A stretch of 64,000 nt of DNA from assembly GCA_965279115.1 (NCBI GenBank), contig OZ257137.1:2728001-2792000 (forward strand). Reading direction: 5' to 3'. Source of the DNA: JAEUOS01 sp965279115. GTDB lineage: Bacteria; Pseudomonadota; Gammaproteobacteria; Burkholderiales; JAEUOS01. Each line of letters starts with the position of its first letter. Position 1 is the first letter of the stretch. Shown here piece by piece: positions 1-7,981 of this stretch. Below the pieces are notes generated by a model. That model saw only the letters and a program-made list of their open reading frames with translations, ran no database searches and was not told where the DNA came from. The position numbers were made by a program, and so were the translations under genes.

Positions 1-149
1 ACCGTCGTGTCACCCGCAATCACGCCCGCGGCGCCGGTGGTGTTCCAGGTGACGCCGCCAAGCGCCACGTCGGCGGCGTATGCCGGGCTGGCGCCGATCA
101 GCGCGCTGGCCAGGCCCAGCCCGGCAAAGGAGGTGCGAATAGTCTTCAT
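1..149 (-). CDS. Secreted protein, N-terminal fragment (runs off window)
   Basis: Reading leftward from an ATG at 147-149, about 49 codons are visible before the window edge. The peptide starts MKTIRTSFAGLGLASALIG and continues to ASPAYAADVALGG. That is a textbook Sec signal peptide: basic start, hydrophobic core and an AxA-type cleavage site after AYA. The mature part seen so far (VALGGVTWNTTGAAGVIAG) is rich in small residues and does not identify a family. The protein is therefore probably exported to the periplasm or surface, with unknown function. No strong Shine-Dalgarno is visible upstream. Confidence 0.6.
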   Translation of the reverse strand, partial: MKTIRTSFAGLGLASALIGASPAYAADVALGGVTWNTTGAAGVIAGDTT

Positions 150-283
150 GGTGTGTCCCGGAATGATCGAATCAATGGGGACGCAAGTGCAGCATCCATG
201 CCATCCGGCATACGCCGTACAAGTGCTTGATTTGCAAGGCTGCTCCGGGGCCTGCGCGAGCTTGCCCCAGGGCAATGGGTGAA

Positions 284-305
284 ATCCCCCGATCTGGTGG
301 GGGAT
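284..305 (-). terminator. Probable terminator after the amidohydrolase gene
   Basis: ATCCCCC at 284-290 pairs with GGGGGAT at 299-305 (7 bp, 8-base loop). The hairpin starts 20 bases past the stop of the leftward amidohydrolase gene. Read on the minus strand, a short T run follows it. The T run is weak, so termination is inferred from position and stem strength. Confidence 0.45.
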
Positions 306-325
306 CTCGCGGGGATTCGGGGCCT

Positions 326-1264
326 TCAGGGCCGCATGCCGCCCTTGATGAACACCCGCTTGCCGGTGTCATGCGCCACCGCCTGCAACTCCGCCGGCGA
401 CAGCAGCACGGCCGAATCGAGGAAGCGCTGCACCATGTCCTTGTAGGTGCCCGACGAGGTGCCGATGTCCGAGCCCCACATGACGTGGTCGGCGCCATAC
501 ATGTCCACCGCGCGGCGCAGCACCTTTTCAGCGGGGACGCCGCCCTCGCGGCAGATGTCGAGGTTGATCGAGGTGAACTTGAAATAGATGTTCGGCAGGC
601 CGGCGAGCTTTTCGTAGCGCTCGTCCAGGCCGAAGTGCTCGCCTTCGTCCATCTCGGGTTCAAGCAGGTGGTCGAGCACGATGCGGATGGCCGGGTACTT
701 GCGGGTCAGCTCGATGATGGCGGGGATCGAAGGGCCGCCGCCGCCGTGCGAGAGCACTTCGAGGTCCATCACCAGCCCCAGTTCCTGGCACACGTCCCAG
801 CTCCGTAGAGCACTCGGCGAGTTGAGCCAGGGCATGCTGCCGTCGGGCTTGCGGCCGCCAAACAGGCGCAAGCCCGCCAGGCCGTTCTCGCGGGTGAACT
901 TGCGCACCAGGTCGGGGGTGCCGGCGTCCTCGGCGTCGAGGATCACCACGGCCGAGAACAGGTCTGGGTACTGGTCCGAGGAATCCAGGATGTAACTGTT
1001 GTCGTAGCGGTAGATCATGCGCTTTTGCACCGCCACGATGCCGTCGACGTTTTCCTCCTTCATCCAGGCGAGCACGCGCGCGGCATCCGGCACCTCGTTG
1101 ATCGGGTTGGGGCCATGGTGGCCGCCCGGCTTGCCGATCACCCCGGGGGCGCGGTAGGGCGCATCGGCCGCGCGCTGCATCGGGTTGCGGGGGTATTTCA
1201 CCTGGTCGTCGGCCACCAGATGGGCGTGGGAATCAAACAGCAGCGGGCGGGCGGCAGTGCTCAA
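326..1264 (-). CDS. Amidohydrolase family 2 (TIM-barrel metal hydrolase)
   Basis: The product is about 312 residues, a normal length for Amidohydro_2 enzymes, which hydrolyse or decarboxylate small carboxylates and lactones. The metal-binding HxH lies at residues 13-15 (FDSHAHLV). A late WGSDIG with the usual catalytic Asp is at about 266. I chose a TTG start at 1262-1264 because AGAGGAT (1271-1277) sits 6 bases upstream and the HAH motif then falls at the usual distance from the N-terminus. The frame stays open to 1522, but the extra residues look non-coding. The gene is divergent from the dehydratase operon and shares a 223-bp promoter region with it, so it probably serves the same pathway. 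Substrate unknown. Confidence 0.8.
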   Translation of the reverse strand: MSTAARPLLFDSHAHLVADDQVKYPRNPMQRAADAPYRAPGVIGKPGGHHGPNPINEVPDAARVLAWMKEENVDGIVAVQKRMIYRYDNSYILDSSDQYPDLFSAVVILDAEDAGTPDLVRKFTRENGLAGLRLFGGRKPDGSMPWLNSPSALRSWDVCQELGLVMDLEVLSHGGGGPSIPAIIELTRKYPAIRIVLDHLLEPEMDEGEHFGLDERYEKLAGLPNIYFKFTSINLDICREGGVPAEKVLRRAVDMYGADHVMWGSDIGTSSGTYKDMVQRFLDSAVLLSPAELQAVAHDTGKRVFIKGGMRP

Positions 1265-1364
1265 GGGGTGATCCTCTGGGTCAGTCGGCGCGGGTGAAGC
1301 GTCTTGCGCGAAAGGCGTGATTATTGCGCATCGTCCGGGCCTTGGGGCATGGCTGCTCGGCGCG

Positions 1365-1379
1365 TTTCGCAGCGCGAAA
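1365..1379. promoter_or_regulatory. Inverted repeat in divergent promoter region (possible operator)
   Basis: TTTCGC at 1365-1370 and GCGAAA at 1374-1379 form a perfect 6-bp inverted repeat with a 3-base centre. It lies in the intergenic region between the amidohydrolase (-) and dehydratase (+) genes. The IclR-family regulator at 8901 is the only regulator in this island, so it is the natural candidate to bind here. That link is inference. Confidence 0.3.
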
Positions 1380-1487
1380 AGCATCAACAATCCGCTTGAG
1401 CCCGATGCGGGGCTGGCGCATTCTCCGAAATGTGGCGTAACCTCGCCCCGCCAGGCCATTGGGGCCCTTTGCCCGTCCATCCAGCCG

Positions 1488-2357
1488 ATGCCCGTTTCCA
1501 GCCAGCAGATCCGCGACCTCACCGCCAGCCTCTACGAGTGGTCGCTCAAGAAGGTGCCTGACGACACCCTCGCGGCGCTGCGCCGTGCCGCCGGCGGCGA
1601 AACCGACCGCGTCGGCAGGAAGACCATTTCCATCATGCTCGAAAGCGCGGATGCCGCCGAGCGTGAAAGCCATCTCGTTTGCACCGATATCGGCGTGCCC
1701 ACCTATTCGGTGAAGATCGGCACGCGGGTGCGCTTCGAAGGCCCGGTGCGTCAGGCGATCGTCGATGGCTTCGCCGACCTGGTGGCGCGCATCAACCCGC
1801 CCATCCTCAAGATGGTGACCAATCCGCTCACCCACGAGCGCGGTTACGCCGGGCGCGCCATGCCGCTGGTGAGCTTCGACGTGATCGACGACGGCGACTA
1901 CGTCGAGTTCGCCTGTGCCCCCAAGGCGATGGGCACCGGGCGCTGGGAGGCCATCGAAACCTTCGTATACCCGACCCACGAAACCATCGAGAAATTCGTG
2001 CTCGACACCGTGCTCACCGCCGGCAGCCAGCCCTGCCCGCCCATCGTGGTGGGTGTCGGCATCGGCGGCACCTTCGACTATGCCGCCAGGATGGCCAAGG
2101 AACAGGTCCTGCGACCCTTCGGCCAGGTCAATCAGGAACCCGTGCTGGCGGCGATGGAAGCGCGCCTGCTCGCGGCGATCAACGCCACCGGCATCGGCCC
2201 GATGGGCACCGGCGGCGACACCAGCGCGATGGCGGTGCATATCGACTATGCGGCCAGCCACGGTTTCATGCCGGTGGCGGTGGCCTTCAACTGCTGGATC
2301 AACCGCCGTACCCGGGCGCGGATCTACGATGACGGCCGGGTGGAGAGGCTGGAATGA
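1488..2357 (+). CDS. Class I fumarase / L(+)-tartrate dehydratase-type alpha subunit
   Basis: The 289-residue protein matches the alpha half of two-subunit, iron-sulfur hydro-lyases (TtdA / N-terminal domain of class I fumarase). Three cysteines fit the [4Fe-4S] ligands: Cys65 in CTDIG, Cys183 in CPP upstream of GVGIGGT, and Cys269 in NCWINRR. The conserved block GPMGTGGDT is also present. The start is the ATG at 1488, after which the family N-terminus (QQIRDLTASLYEWSL) begins; an upstream in-frame extension looks non-coding. The stop overlaps the beta-subunit start by 4 bases, so the two are co-translated. It likely dehydrates a 2-hydroxy di- or tricarboxylate. Whether that is tartrate, malate or another acid cannot be told. 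Confidence 0.88.
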   Translation: MPVSSQQIRDLTASLYEWSLKKVPDDTLAALRRAAGGETDRVGRKTISIMLESADAAERESHLVCTDIGVPTYSVKIGTRVRFEGPVRQAIVDGFADLVARINPPILKMVTNPLTHERGYAGRAMPLVSFDVIDDGDYVEFACAPKAMGTGRWEAIETFVYPTHETIEKFVLDTVLTAGSQPCPPIVVGVGIGGTFDYAARMAKEQVLRPFGQVNQEPVLAAMEARLLAAINATGIGPMGTGGDTSAMAVHIDYAASHGFMPVAVAFNCWINRRTRARIYDDGRVERLE

Positions 2358-3004
2358 GCGCAGCTTCCGTGAGCGCTACTGCGGACGGCATGCGCGAATT
2401 GCGCCTGCCGCTCGCCGAGGCCGACGTGCGCTCGCTCAAGGTGGGTGACCAGGTATGCCTGACCGGCCCGGTCACCATGACCATCGGGCTGCCCACCCAC
2501 AAGCGCATGGCCGACCTGCTCGAACGCGGCGAGCCGTTGCCGCTGGACCTCGCCGGCGGCGCCTTCGTGCACCTGAGCTCGTTCAACCGCGAGACCGCCG
2601 CCGGTCACGAGGCGCTCTATCTGAACCCGACCACCAGCACCCGCTACAACGATCTCATGCCATCCATCATCCGGAAAAGCGGCGTGCGGGTGGTGGGCGG
2701 CAAGGGCGGCCTGTCCGCGCCGTCGGTTGACGCGTTGCGCGAGGCCGGCTGTGTTTACCTGTCTTTCCTGGGGGGCGGCTGCACGCTGCTTTCGCACGCC
2801 ATCTGTGGCGTGGCGTCGGTACACTGGAACGAATACATCTCGCAGTTCCGCCTGACCACCCTGGATGTCGAGCGGCTCGCCCCGGCGGTGGTGGCCATCG
2901 ACGCACACGGCAACAGCGTCTACGACAGCGTGGCCGCGCGCGCCCGTGCGCGCATGCCGGAGATCCTGCGCCGCCTGGGAGAGGCGCGCGCCGGCAATGC
3001 CTGA
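2354..3004 (+). CDS. Class I fumarase / L(+)-tartrate dehydratase-type beta subunit
   Basis: The 216-residue protein corresponds to the C-terminal/beta domain of iron-sulfur fumarases and tartrate dehydratases. Signature stretches are NPTTSTRYN (about 91-99, with the substrate-contacting Arg) and the glycine loop VGGKGGL (114-120), followed by the FLGGGCTLL segment. The start codon ATG at 2354 overlaps the alpha-subunit stop (ATGA), typical of obligate partners. With the alpha subunit it should form a cytoplasmic heteromeric hydro-lyase. A Bug receptor gene follows after about 40 bases, suggesting that uptake and first metabolism of one hydroxy-acid are co-expressed (inference). Confidence 0.88.
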   Translation: MSAASVSATADGMRELRLPLAEADVRSLKVGDQVCLTGPVTMTIGLPTHKRMADLLERGEPLPLDLAGGAFVHLSSFNRETAAGHEALYLNPTTSTRYNDLMPSIIRKSGVRVVGGKGGLSAPSVDALREAGCVYLSFLGGGCTLLSHAICGVASVHWNEYISQFRLTTLDVERLAPAVVAIDAHGNSVYDSVAARARARMPEILRRLGEARAGNA

Positions 3005-3043
3005 CACCGCCAACAACAACGATTTCAGCAAGGAGACATGCAT

Positions 3044-4009
3044 ATGATCCGCAAAACCTGGCGCCTGGCGGCGCTGCTCGCAGCAACGCTGTGTGGATTC
3101 GCAAACGCGCAGGACTACCCCACCAAACCTGTCAGGGTGATCGTGCCATTCGCCGCCGGCGGCAGCGCCGATATCCTGGCGCGCATGATCGCGCAGGGCA
3201 TGACCGACAAGTTCGGCCAGCCCTTCGTGGTCGAGAACCGCGCCGGTGCCGCGGGCAACCTTGGCACCGACGCGGTGGCCAAGGCCGCGCCTGACGGCTA
3301 CACGCTCGGGCAGTCATCATCCGGGCCGCTGGCCAACAACAAGTTCCTCTACAAGTCCATGCCCTACGACCCGGAGAAGGCGTTCGCGCCGATCATCCTG
3401 CTGGGCGAGATTCCGCTTGTGATCGCAAGCAACCCCGGTGTACCGGCGAAGACGCTCAAGGAATTCGTTGAACTGGCGCGCGCCAACCCCGGCAAGAACA
3501 GCGTCGGCCACCCAGGCAACGGCACCATCGGCCATCTCGCGCTGGAACTGATGAAGTCCATCACGCGCACCGACCTGCTGGCCGTGCCCTACAAGGGCGA
3601 CGCGCCGGCCATGGTGGACCTGCTGGGCGGCAACATCCAGGCGATCGCGGCGCCGGTGTCGGCGTTCATACCCAACATCCAGGCCGGCAAGCTCAACGCG
3701 CTGGCGGTGACCTCGAAAGTGCGCTTCCAGGGTCTGCCCAATGTGCAGACGGCGGTGGAGCAGGGGTTCGATCTGGAAGCGTCGGTGTGGTATGCGATGG
3801 TCGCGCCGCTCGGGACGCCGCGAGCGATCGTCGACAAGATCAACGCCGAGGCCAACCGCATCATCAATTCGCCGGAAGGGCGCGCCAAGCTGGCCCAGTT
3901 CGGCGCCATCCCCATCGCCGGAGCGCCGGAGCGCCTGGCCGCGCAGGTGGCCACCGATTCGGCCAAGTGGAAGCGCGTGATCGAAACCGCGAAAATCACC
4001 GTCGAATGA
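3044..4009 (+). CDS. Bug/TctC-family periplasmic solute receptor (1 of 5)
   Basis: The 321-residue protein has an N-terminal signal peptide ending in ANAQDYPTKP and the family opening PVRVIVPFAAGG. The N-R-A-G-A motif and PDGYTLG block typical of tripartite tricarboxylate transporter receptors follow, with the VPYKGDAPA segment around 190. Such proteins bind carboxylates in the periplasm. Two ATGs lie close together (3038 and 3044). AGGAG at 3031-3035 is only 2 bases from the first but 8 from the second, so 3044 is preferred. The stop overlaps the start of the next gene (ATGA). No TctA/TctB permease is nearby. Confidence 0.92.
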   Translation: MIRKTWRLAALLAATLCGFANAQDYPTKPVRVIVPFAAGGSADILARMIAQGMTDKFGQPFVVENRAGAAGNLGTDAVAKAAPDGYTLGQSSSGPLANNKFLYKSMPYDPEKAFAPIILLGEIPLVIASNPGVPAKTLKEFVELARANPGKNSVGHPGNGTIGHLALELMKSITRTDLLAVPYKGDAPAMVDLLGGNIQAIAAPVSAFIPNIQAGKLNALAVTSKVRFQGLPNVQTAVEQGFDLEASVWYAMVAPLGTPRAIVDKINAEANRIINSPEGRAKLAQFGAIPIAGAPERLAAQVATDSAKWKRVIETAKITVE

Positions 4010-4521
4010 GCGGCAACGCGGAGCCTGCTTTGCAGGAGGGGCAGCCGGCGGCAACCCGCCTGTTCGAGGACTTTGCCGTTGGCGAGGTGTGGCAGAGCGC
4101 GCCGGTGGTGGTGAGCGCCGAAGAGATCATCGCCTTCGGCCTGGCCAACGACCCGCAGCCCATGCATACCGATCCGGCGCTGGCGGCCAACGGCCCTTTC
4201 GGTACCCTGGTAGCGAGCGGCTGGCAGATCGCCGCGCTTTCGATGCGGGTGTTCGTGCAGGCCGGCGGCTATGGCAAGACGCCGGTGGTCGGCATGGGCA
4301 TCGACGAGTTGCGCTGGGTCAAGCCGGTGAAGGCGGGTGACCGGCTCACCGTCACGCGCGAGATCATCGATCTGCGGCGCTCGGAATCCAATCCGATGCG
4401 CGGCATCATCCGCACCCGGGTGACGGTGCAGAACCAGGCCGGTGAAAGCGTGATGACGCTGGTGACCACCGGGCGCGTGCCGGCGCGGAGAGCAGGCGGC
4501 GATGACAAGGAGACGACATGA
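4006..4521 (+). CDS. MaoC-like hotdog dehydratase (first of pair)
   Basis: The 171-residue single hotdog-domain protein has the R-specific hydratase signature LANDPQPMHTD. Asp49 and His54 are in the D-x4-H spacing of the catalytic dyad, and DFAVGEVW precedes it. It presumably adds water to, or removes it from, an enoyl-CoA-like thioester in the cytoplasm. It starts at an ATG inside the preceding stop (4-base overlap), and its own end overlaps the next MaoC gene by 4 bases. The pair may therefore act together as a heterodimer, as seen for some MaoC pairs (inference). Confidence 0.85.
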   Translation: MSGNAEPALQEGQPAATRLFEDFAVGEVWQSAPVVVSAEEIIAFGLANDPQPMHTDPALAANGPFGTLVASGWQIAALSMRVFVQAGGYGKTPVVGMGIDELRWVKPVKAGDRLTVTREIIDLRRSESNPMRGIIRTRVTVQNQAGESVMTLVTTGRVPARRAGGDDKETT

Positions 4522-4979
4522 CCACCGTGGTCGAACATGCCGCGGACCTCGCGGCCTACGTGGGCAAAAAGCTCGGCTTCAGCGACTGGGTGACCCTCGA
4601 CCAGCGCAAGATCGACGCGTTCGCCGAACTCACCGGTGACGACCACTGGATCCACATCGACACCGAGCGCGCGAAGAAGGAACTGCCGGACGGCAAGACC
4701 CTGGTGCACGGCTTCCTGACCCTTTCGCTGATCCCGTATCTGCAACGCGGCGTGTTCCAGGTCGAGAAGCGCGGCAAGGGGCTCAACTACGGCTGCAACC
4801 GGATTCGCTTCACGAGCCCCGTGCCGGTCGGCGCGCGGGTGCGTCTGCACCAGAGCGTCAAGGCCTGCGAGCAGGTCGACGGCGGCACCCGCACCACTTT
4901 CGAATGCACCATCGAGGTCGACGGCCAGGCGCGTCCGGCCCTGGTGGCTGAGACCATCGTGCAGATTTTCGATCAGTGA
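4518..4979 (+). CDS. MaoC-like hotdog dehydratase (second of pair)
   Basis: This 153-residue MaoC-domain protein carries GDDHWIHIDTERA, with the catalytic Asp41 and His46 five residues apart. The HGFLTLSLIP helix typical of R-hydratases and the NYGCNRIRFTSPV strand follow. A good AAGGAG Shine-Dalgarno precedes the ATG. It overlaps the previous MaoC gene by 4 bases and leads into an acyl-CoA ligase gene after about 10 bases. The order points to activation of a carboxylate to its CoA ester, then hydration or dehydration. Substrate unknown. Confidence 0.87.
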   Translation: MTTVVEHAADLAAYVGKKLGFSDWVTLDQRKIDAFAELTGDDHWIHIDTERAKKELPDGKTLVHGFLTLSLIPYLQRGVFQVEKRGKGLNYGCNRIRFTSPVPVGARVRLHQSVKACEQVDGGTRTTFECTIEVDGQARPALVAETIVQIFDQ

Positions 4980-4989
4980 TTCCGCTGCG

Positions 4990-6570
4990 ATGAGCATGCA
5001 GGGTGAGGATGCAAAGGATTTCATGTCCTTCACAGACCTGATCGCCGCGCACGCGACGGCCGATCCGGAAGGCATCGCGTTTTCGGACGGAGTTGAATCG
5101 CTCACCTGGAAAGGCGTGGCGGCGCAGGTGCGACAGGTGGCATGCGCACTCCGGGAGGCAGGCATTCGTCCTGGGGACAAGGTGGCGATCCTGGCGCACC
5201 CGTCGCTGGATTACGTGCAGTGTCTGTTCGGCACCGTCGCGGCGCGCGCCTGCGTGGTGCCGCTGGCGATTTCGGCCAGCGTCGAGGCGCTGGAAGCCAT
5301 GCTGGCCGACAGCGGCGCGAAGATGCTGTTTGTCGATGCCGAGGCGGACCCGGCGCTGCACGGGCTGGCCGCCCGCTTCGCGGAACGCATGCCGAGCGGC
5401 CTGGTCTGGTTGGGCGGCGCGACACGCAACGAGCCTGCGTTTCAGGTCTGGCTGGAAGGCGCGGACCCGGGCGCCATCCTGTCGCCTGCGGCAGCGGAGG
5501 ATGCGTTCAACATCATGTACAGCTCCGGCACCACCGGCCTGCCCAAGGGCATCGTGCACCTGCACGACATGCGGGCGCGCCAGGCGTGCCGGCCGGGTTT
5601 CGGCCTGGGGCGCGGGAGTCGCACGCTGCTGTCGACGCCGCTGTACTCCAACACCACCATCATGCCCATGCTGGCCACACTGGCGCATGGCGGCACCACC
5701 GTGCTGATGCGCAAGTTCGACGCGGGGCGCTACCTGGCCCTGGCGGCCACGATGCGCGTCACCCACACCATGCTGGTGCCGGTGCAATACAAGCGCATCC
5801 TCGCGCATCCGGACTTCGCCTCGACCGACCTGTCCTCGTTCGTGCTCAAGCAGTCGACCGGCGCGCCGATGGAGGCATCGCTGAAGGCCGAGATCCTGGA
5901 ACGCTGGCCGGGCCGCTTCGTCGAGGTCTACGGCATGACCGAAGGCGGCTGCACCTGCACACTCGATGCGCGCCTTCATCCCGGCAAGCTGGCCACGGTG
6001 GGTCCGCCCGCGCCCGGCAATGAAGTCTTCATCCTTGATGAAGCGGGCAACAAGTTGCCGCGCGGCGCCACCGGCGAGGTGGTCGGGCGCTCGCCGTTCA
6101 TGATGGCGGGGTATCACAACCGGCCCGACGCCACCGCCGAGATCCGCTGGTTCGACCAGGAGGGTCGCATGCATCACCGCACCGGAGACATCGGCCGCTT
6201 CGACGAGGACGGCTTTCTCATCCTGCTCGACCGCAAGAAGGACGTGATCATCTCCGGTGGCAACAACATCTTCGCCGCCGATCTCGAGGCCGTGCTGGCA
6301 GAGCACCCGGATGTCTATGAATCGGCGGTGATCGGCATCCCCAGCCCTGAATGGGGCGAGACGCCGCTGGCGCTGGTGGTGCCCAGGGCCGGGGCCGACC
6401 TCGACGGCGCTGCCCTGCGCGCCTGGGTTAACGCCCGCGTCGGCAAGACGCAACGGCTGCAAGGCGTTGAGATCCGCGCCGAACTGCCTCGTTCCAATCT
6501 TGGCAAGATATCGAAAAAGCAACTGCGTGCGCCCTATTGGGAGCGTGCCAAACCCCGGGAATCCGCATGA
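4990..6570 (+). CDS. AMP-forming acyl-CoA synthetase (ANL superfamily)
   Basis: The 526-residue adenylating enzyme activates a carboxylate to its CoA thioester. The P-loop-like A3 motif YSSGTTGLPKGIVH starts near residue 177. VYGMTEGG (A5) follows, then RTGDIGRFDEDGF (A7) near 397, DRKKDVIISGGNNIF (A8), and the C-terminal catalytic lysine at about 506 in SNLGKISKK. Start is uncertain. ATG 4990 gives the longest form without a clear ribosome site. ATG 5023 has AAAGGA 4 bases upstream and gives the usual family N-terminus, so it may be the real start. The stop overlaps the next gene by 4 bases, making this part of one operon from the dehydratase to the cupin gene. Confidence 0.9.
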   Translation: MSMQGEDAKDFMSFTDLIAAHATADPEGIAFSDGVESLTWKGVAAQVRQVACALREAGIRPGDKVAILAHPSLDYVQCLFGTVAARACVVPLAISASVEALEAMLADSGAKMLFVDAEADPALHGLAARFAERMPSGLVWLGGATRNEPAFQVWLEGADPGAILSPAAAEDAFNIMYSSGTTGLPKGIVHLHDMRARQACRPGFGLGRGSRTLLSTPLYSNTTIMPMLATLAHGGTTVLMRKFDAGRYLALAATMRVTHTMLVPVQYKRILAHPDFASTDLSSFVLKQSTGAPMEASLKAEILERWPGRFVEVYGMTEGGCTCTLDARLHPGKLATVGPPAPGNEVFILDEAGNKLPRGATGEVVGRSPFMMAGYHNRPDATAEIRWFDQEGRMHHRTGDIGRFDEDGFLILLDRKKDVIISGGNNIFAADLEAVLAEHPDVYESAVIGIPSPEWGETPLALVVPRAGADLDGAALRAWVNARVGKTQRLQGVEIRAELPRSNLGKISKKQLRAPYWERAKPRESA

Positions 6571-7187
6571 CCGAATTCGTCTCCATAGACGCGGCAACGC
6601 TCGCCACCGCCGACGCCTATCGCCTCTTGATCGGCTGCGTCACGCCGCGCCCGATCGCCTGGATCACCACCGTCAACGCGCAGGGCGTGGTCAACGCGGC
6701 GCCGTTTTCCTCTTTCAACTATGTGGCGCACAGCCCGCCCATGCTGGCGGTGAACATCGGGTCGCGCGAGGGCAAGCTCAAGGACACCGCGCAGAACATC
6801 GTGGAGTCCGGCGAATTCACCGTCAATGCCGCCACCGAATCCAACATGGAACTGATGCACCAGTGCAGCGCCGAGTACCCGCCGGGGGTAAGCGAGGTGG
6901 AGGCGCTGGGCATCGAACTGCTGCCTGGCACCAAGGTGCGTGCGCCGCGCATCGCCTGCTCGCCCATCCAGATGGAATGCAGGCTTGAGCAGGTACTCAA
7001 GCTTGGCCGCGGGCTCAACACCCTGTACATCGGCGAGATCGTCGCCTTTCACCTCTCGACCGACATCTACGACGGCCGCAGCGTGGACAGCATCAAGATG
7101 CGCCCGGTCGCGCGCATGGGCGGGCCCTTCTACGCCGCACTGGGCGAGATCTTCAACCGGCCGGCGCTGGCCAAACCACCGAAATAG
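6567..7187 (+). CDS. Flavin reductase-like FMN-binding split-barrel protein
   Basis: The 207-residue protein resembles the flavin_reduct-like domain. TPRPIAWITT (27-35) and NAAPFSSFNYV (43-53) are the usual flavin-phosphate-binding strands, and PPMLAVNIG follows. Members reduce FMN/FAD for two-component oxygenases or bind FMN with other roles. The start is the ATG overlapping the ligase stop. No oxygenase lies in this operon; the nearest reduced-flavin-dependent candidate is the HpaB-type gene at 46508. Partner unknown. The family assignment is firm, the role is not. Confidence 0.82.
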   Translation: MTEFVSIDAATLATADAYRLLIGCVTPRPIAWITTVNAQGVVNAAPFSSFNYVAHSPPMLAVNIGSREGKLKDTAQNIVESGEFTVNAATESNMELMHQCSAEYPPGVSEVEALGIELLPGTKVRAPRIACSPIQMECRLEQVLKLGRGLNTLYIGEIVAFHLSTDIYDGRSVDSIKMRPVARMGGPFYAALGEIFNRPALAKPPK

Positions 7188-7196
7188 GGAACACGC

Positions 7197-7940
7197 ATGG
7201 ACCTGCAATCCACGCTCCGTGCCGGGGTGACCACCGGCACTTTCATAAAGACCACGCATCCGCAGGTGGTCGAGGTACTCGGCACCACTGGCCTTGCCTT
7301 CGGCGTGATCGACGCCGAGCACGCGCCCTACGACCGCAACACGCTGGACCTGCTTATGCTCGCCGGTCGCGCGGCCAACCTGCCGCTGCTGGTGCGCATT
7401 CCCGACAAGGCCGGGCCCACCATCCTGCAGGTGCTCGATCTCGGCGCCGCCGGGCTGGTGGTGCCGCATGTCAACAACGCGGACGAGGCGCGCGCCATTG
7501 TTTCGCGCGCGCGCTACCGCGGCGGCGAACGCGGCTTCTCGGGTTCGCCGCGTTTCGCCGGCTACGGTTCGATGGGCATGAAGGCCGCGCTCGATGCCGG
7601 CGACAGATGCGTGATCATGTGCCAGATCGAAAGCGCCGATGGTCTTGCCAATGCCCGTGCCATCGCCGCGGTGCCCGGGGTCGATGCGCTTTTCATCGGA
7701 CGCGCCGACCTGGCCCTGGCGATGGGCCACGAGGACATCCGGGTGGAGGCGGTGACGAACGCCACGCAGGCCATCATCAGCGCCGCGCGCGAGGCCGGCA
7801 AGATCGCGGCGATGTTCGTACCCAACACGGCCGAGCGCGAGCAGTTCGCCGCCGCCGGCGCGACCTGTTTCGTGGTCGGCTCCGACCAGTCGCTGATGCG
7901 CCAGGGCGCCATTGCGCTGGCCGCCAAGAAGCCCGCCTGA
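7197..7940 (+). CDS. HpcH/HpaI-family 2-oxo-acid aldolase
   Basis: The 247-residue class II aldolase cleaves or forms 2-oxo-4-hydroxy acids with a divalent metal. Residues matching the HpaI active site are present: His42 in DAEHAP, Arg67 in LVRIP, metal ligands Glu145 in CQIES and Asp171 in GRADLA, and the PHV loop at 90-92. The gene sits 9 bases after the flavin-reductase-like gene and about 40 before the cupin gene. A retro-aldol step yielding pyruvate or an aldehyde would fit as the end of the pathway that begins with CoA activation and hydration. That pathway order is inference. Confidence 0.88.
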   Translation: MDLQSTLRAGVTTGTFIKTTHPQVVEVLGTTGLAFGVIDAEHAPYDRNTLDLLMLAGRAANLPLLVRIPDKAGPTILQVLDLGAAGLVVPHVNNADEARAIVSRARYRGGERGFSGSPRFAGYGSMGMKAALDAGDRCVIMCQIESADGLANARAIAAVPGVDALFIGRADLALAMGHEDIRVEAVTNATQAIISAAREAGKIAAMFVPNTAEREQFAAAGATCFVVGSDQSLMRQGAIALAAKKPA

Positions 7941-7981
7941 ACCCGACCGCACACCTGCCCCGCATTCAAGAGGAGATTGCC

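Noticed and set aside
262..275. TTGCCC-CA-GGGCAA palindrome near the first terminator
   Set aside because: The two-base loop is too tight for a real hairpin and there is no T run; the neighbouring stem at 284-305 is the better terminator.
4858..6597. A 579-codon minus-strand open frame
   Set aside because: Antisense to the acyl-CoA ligase, whose motifs are all intact on the plus strand.
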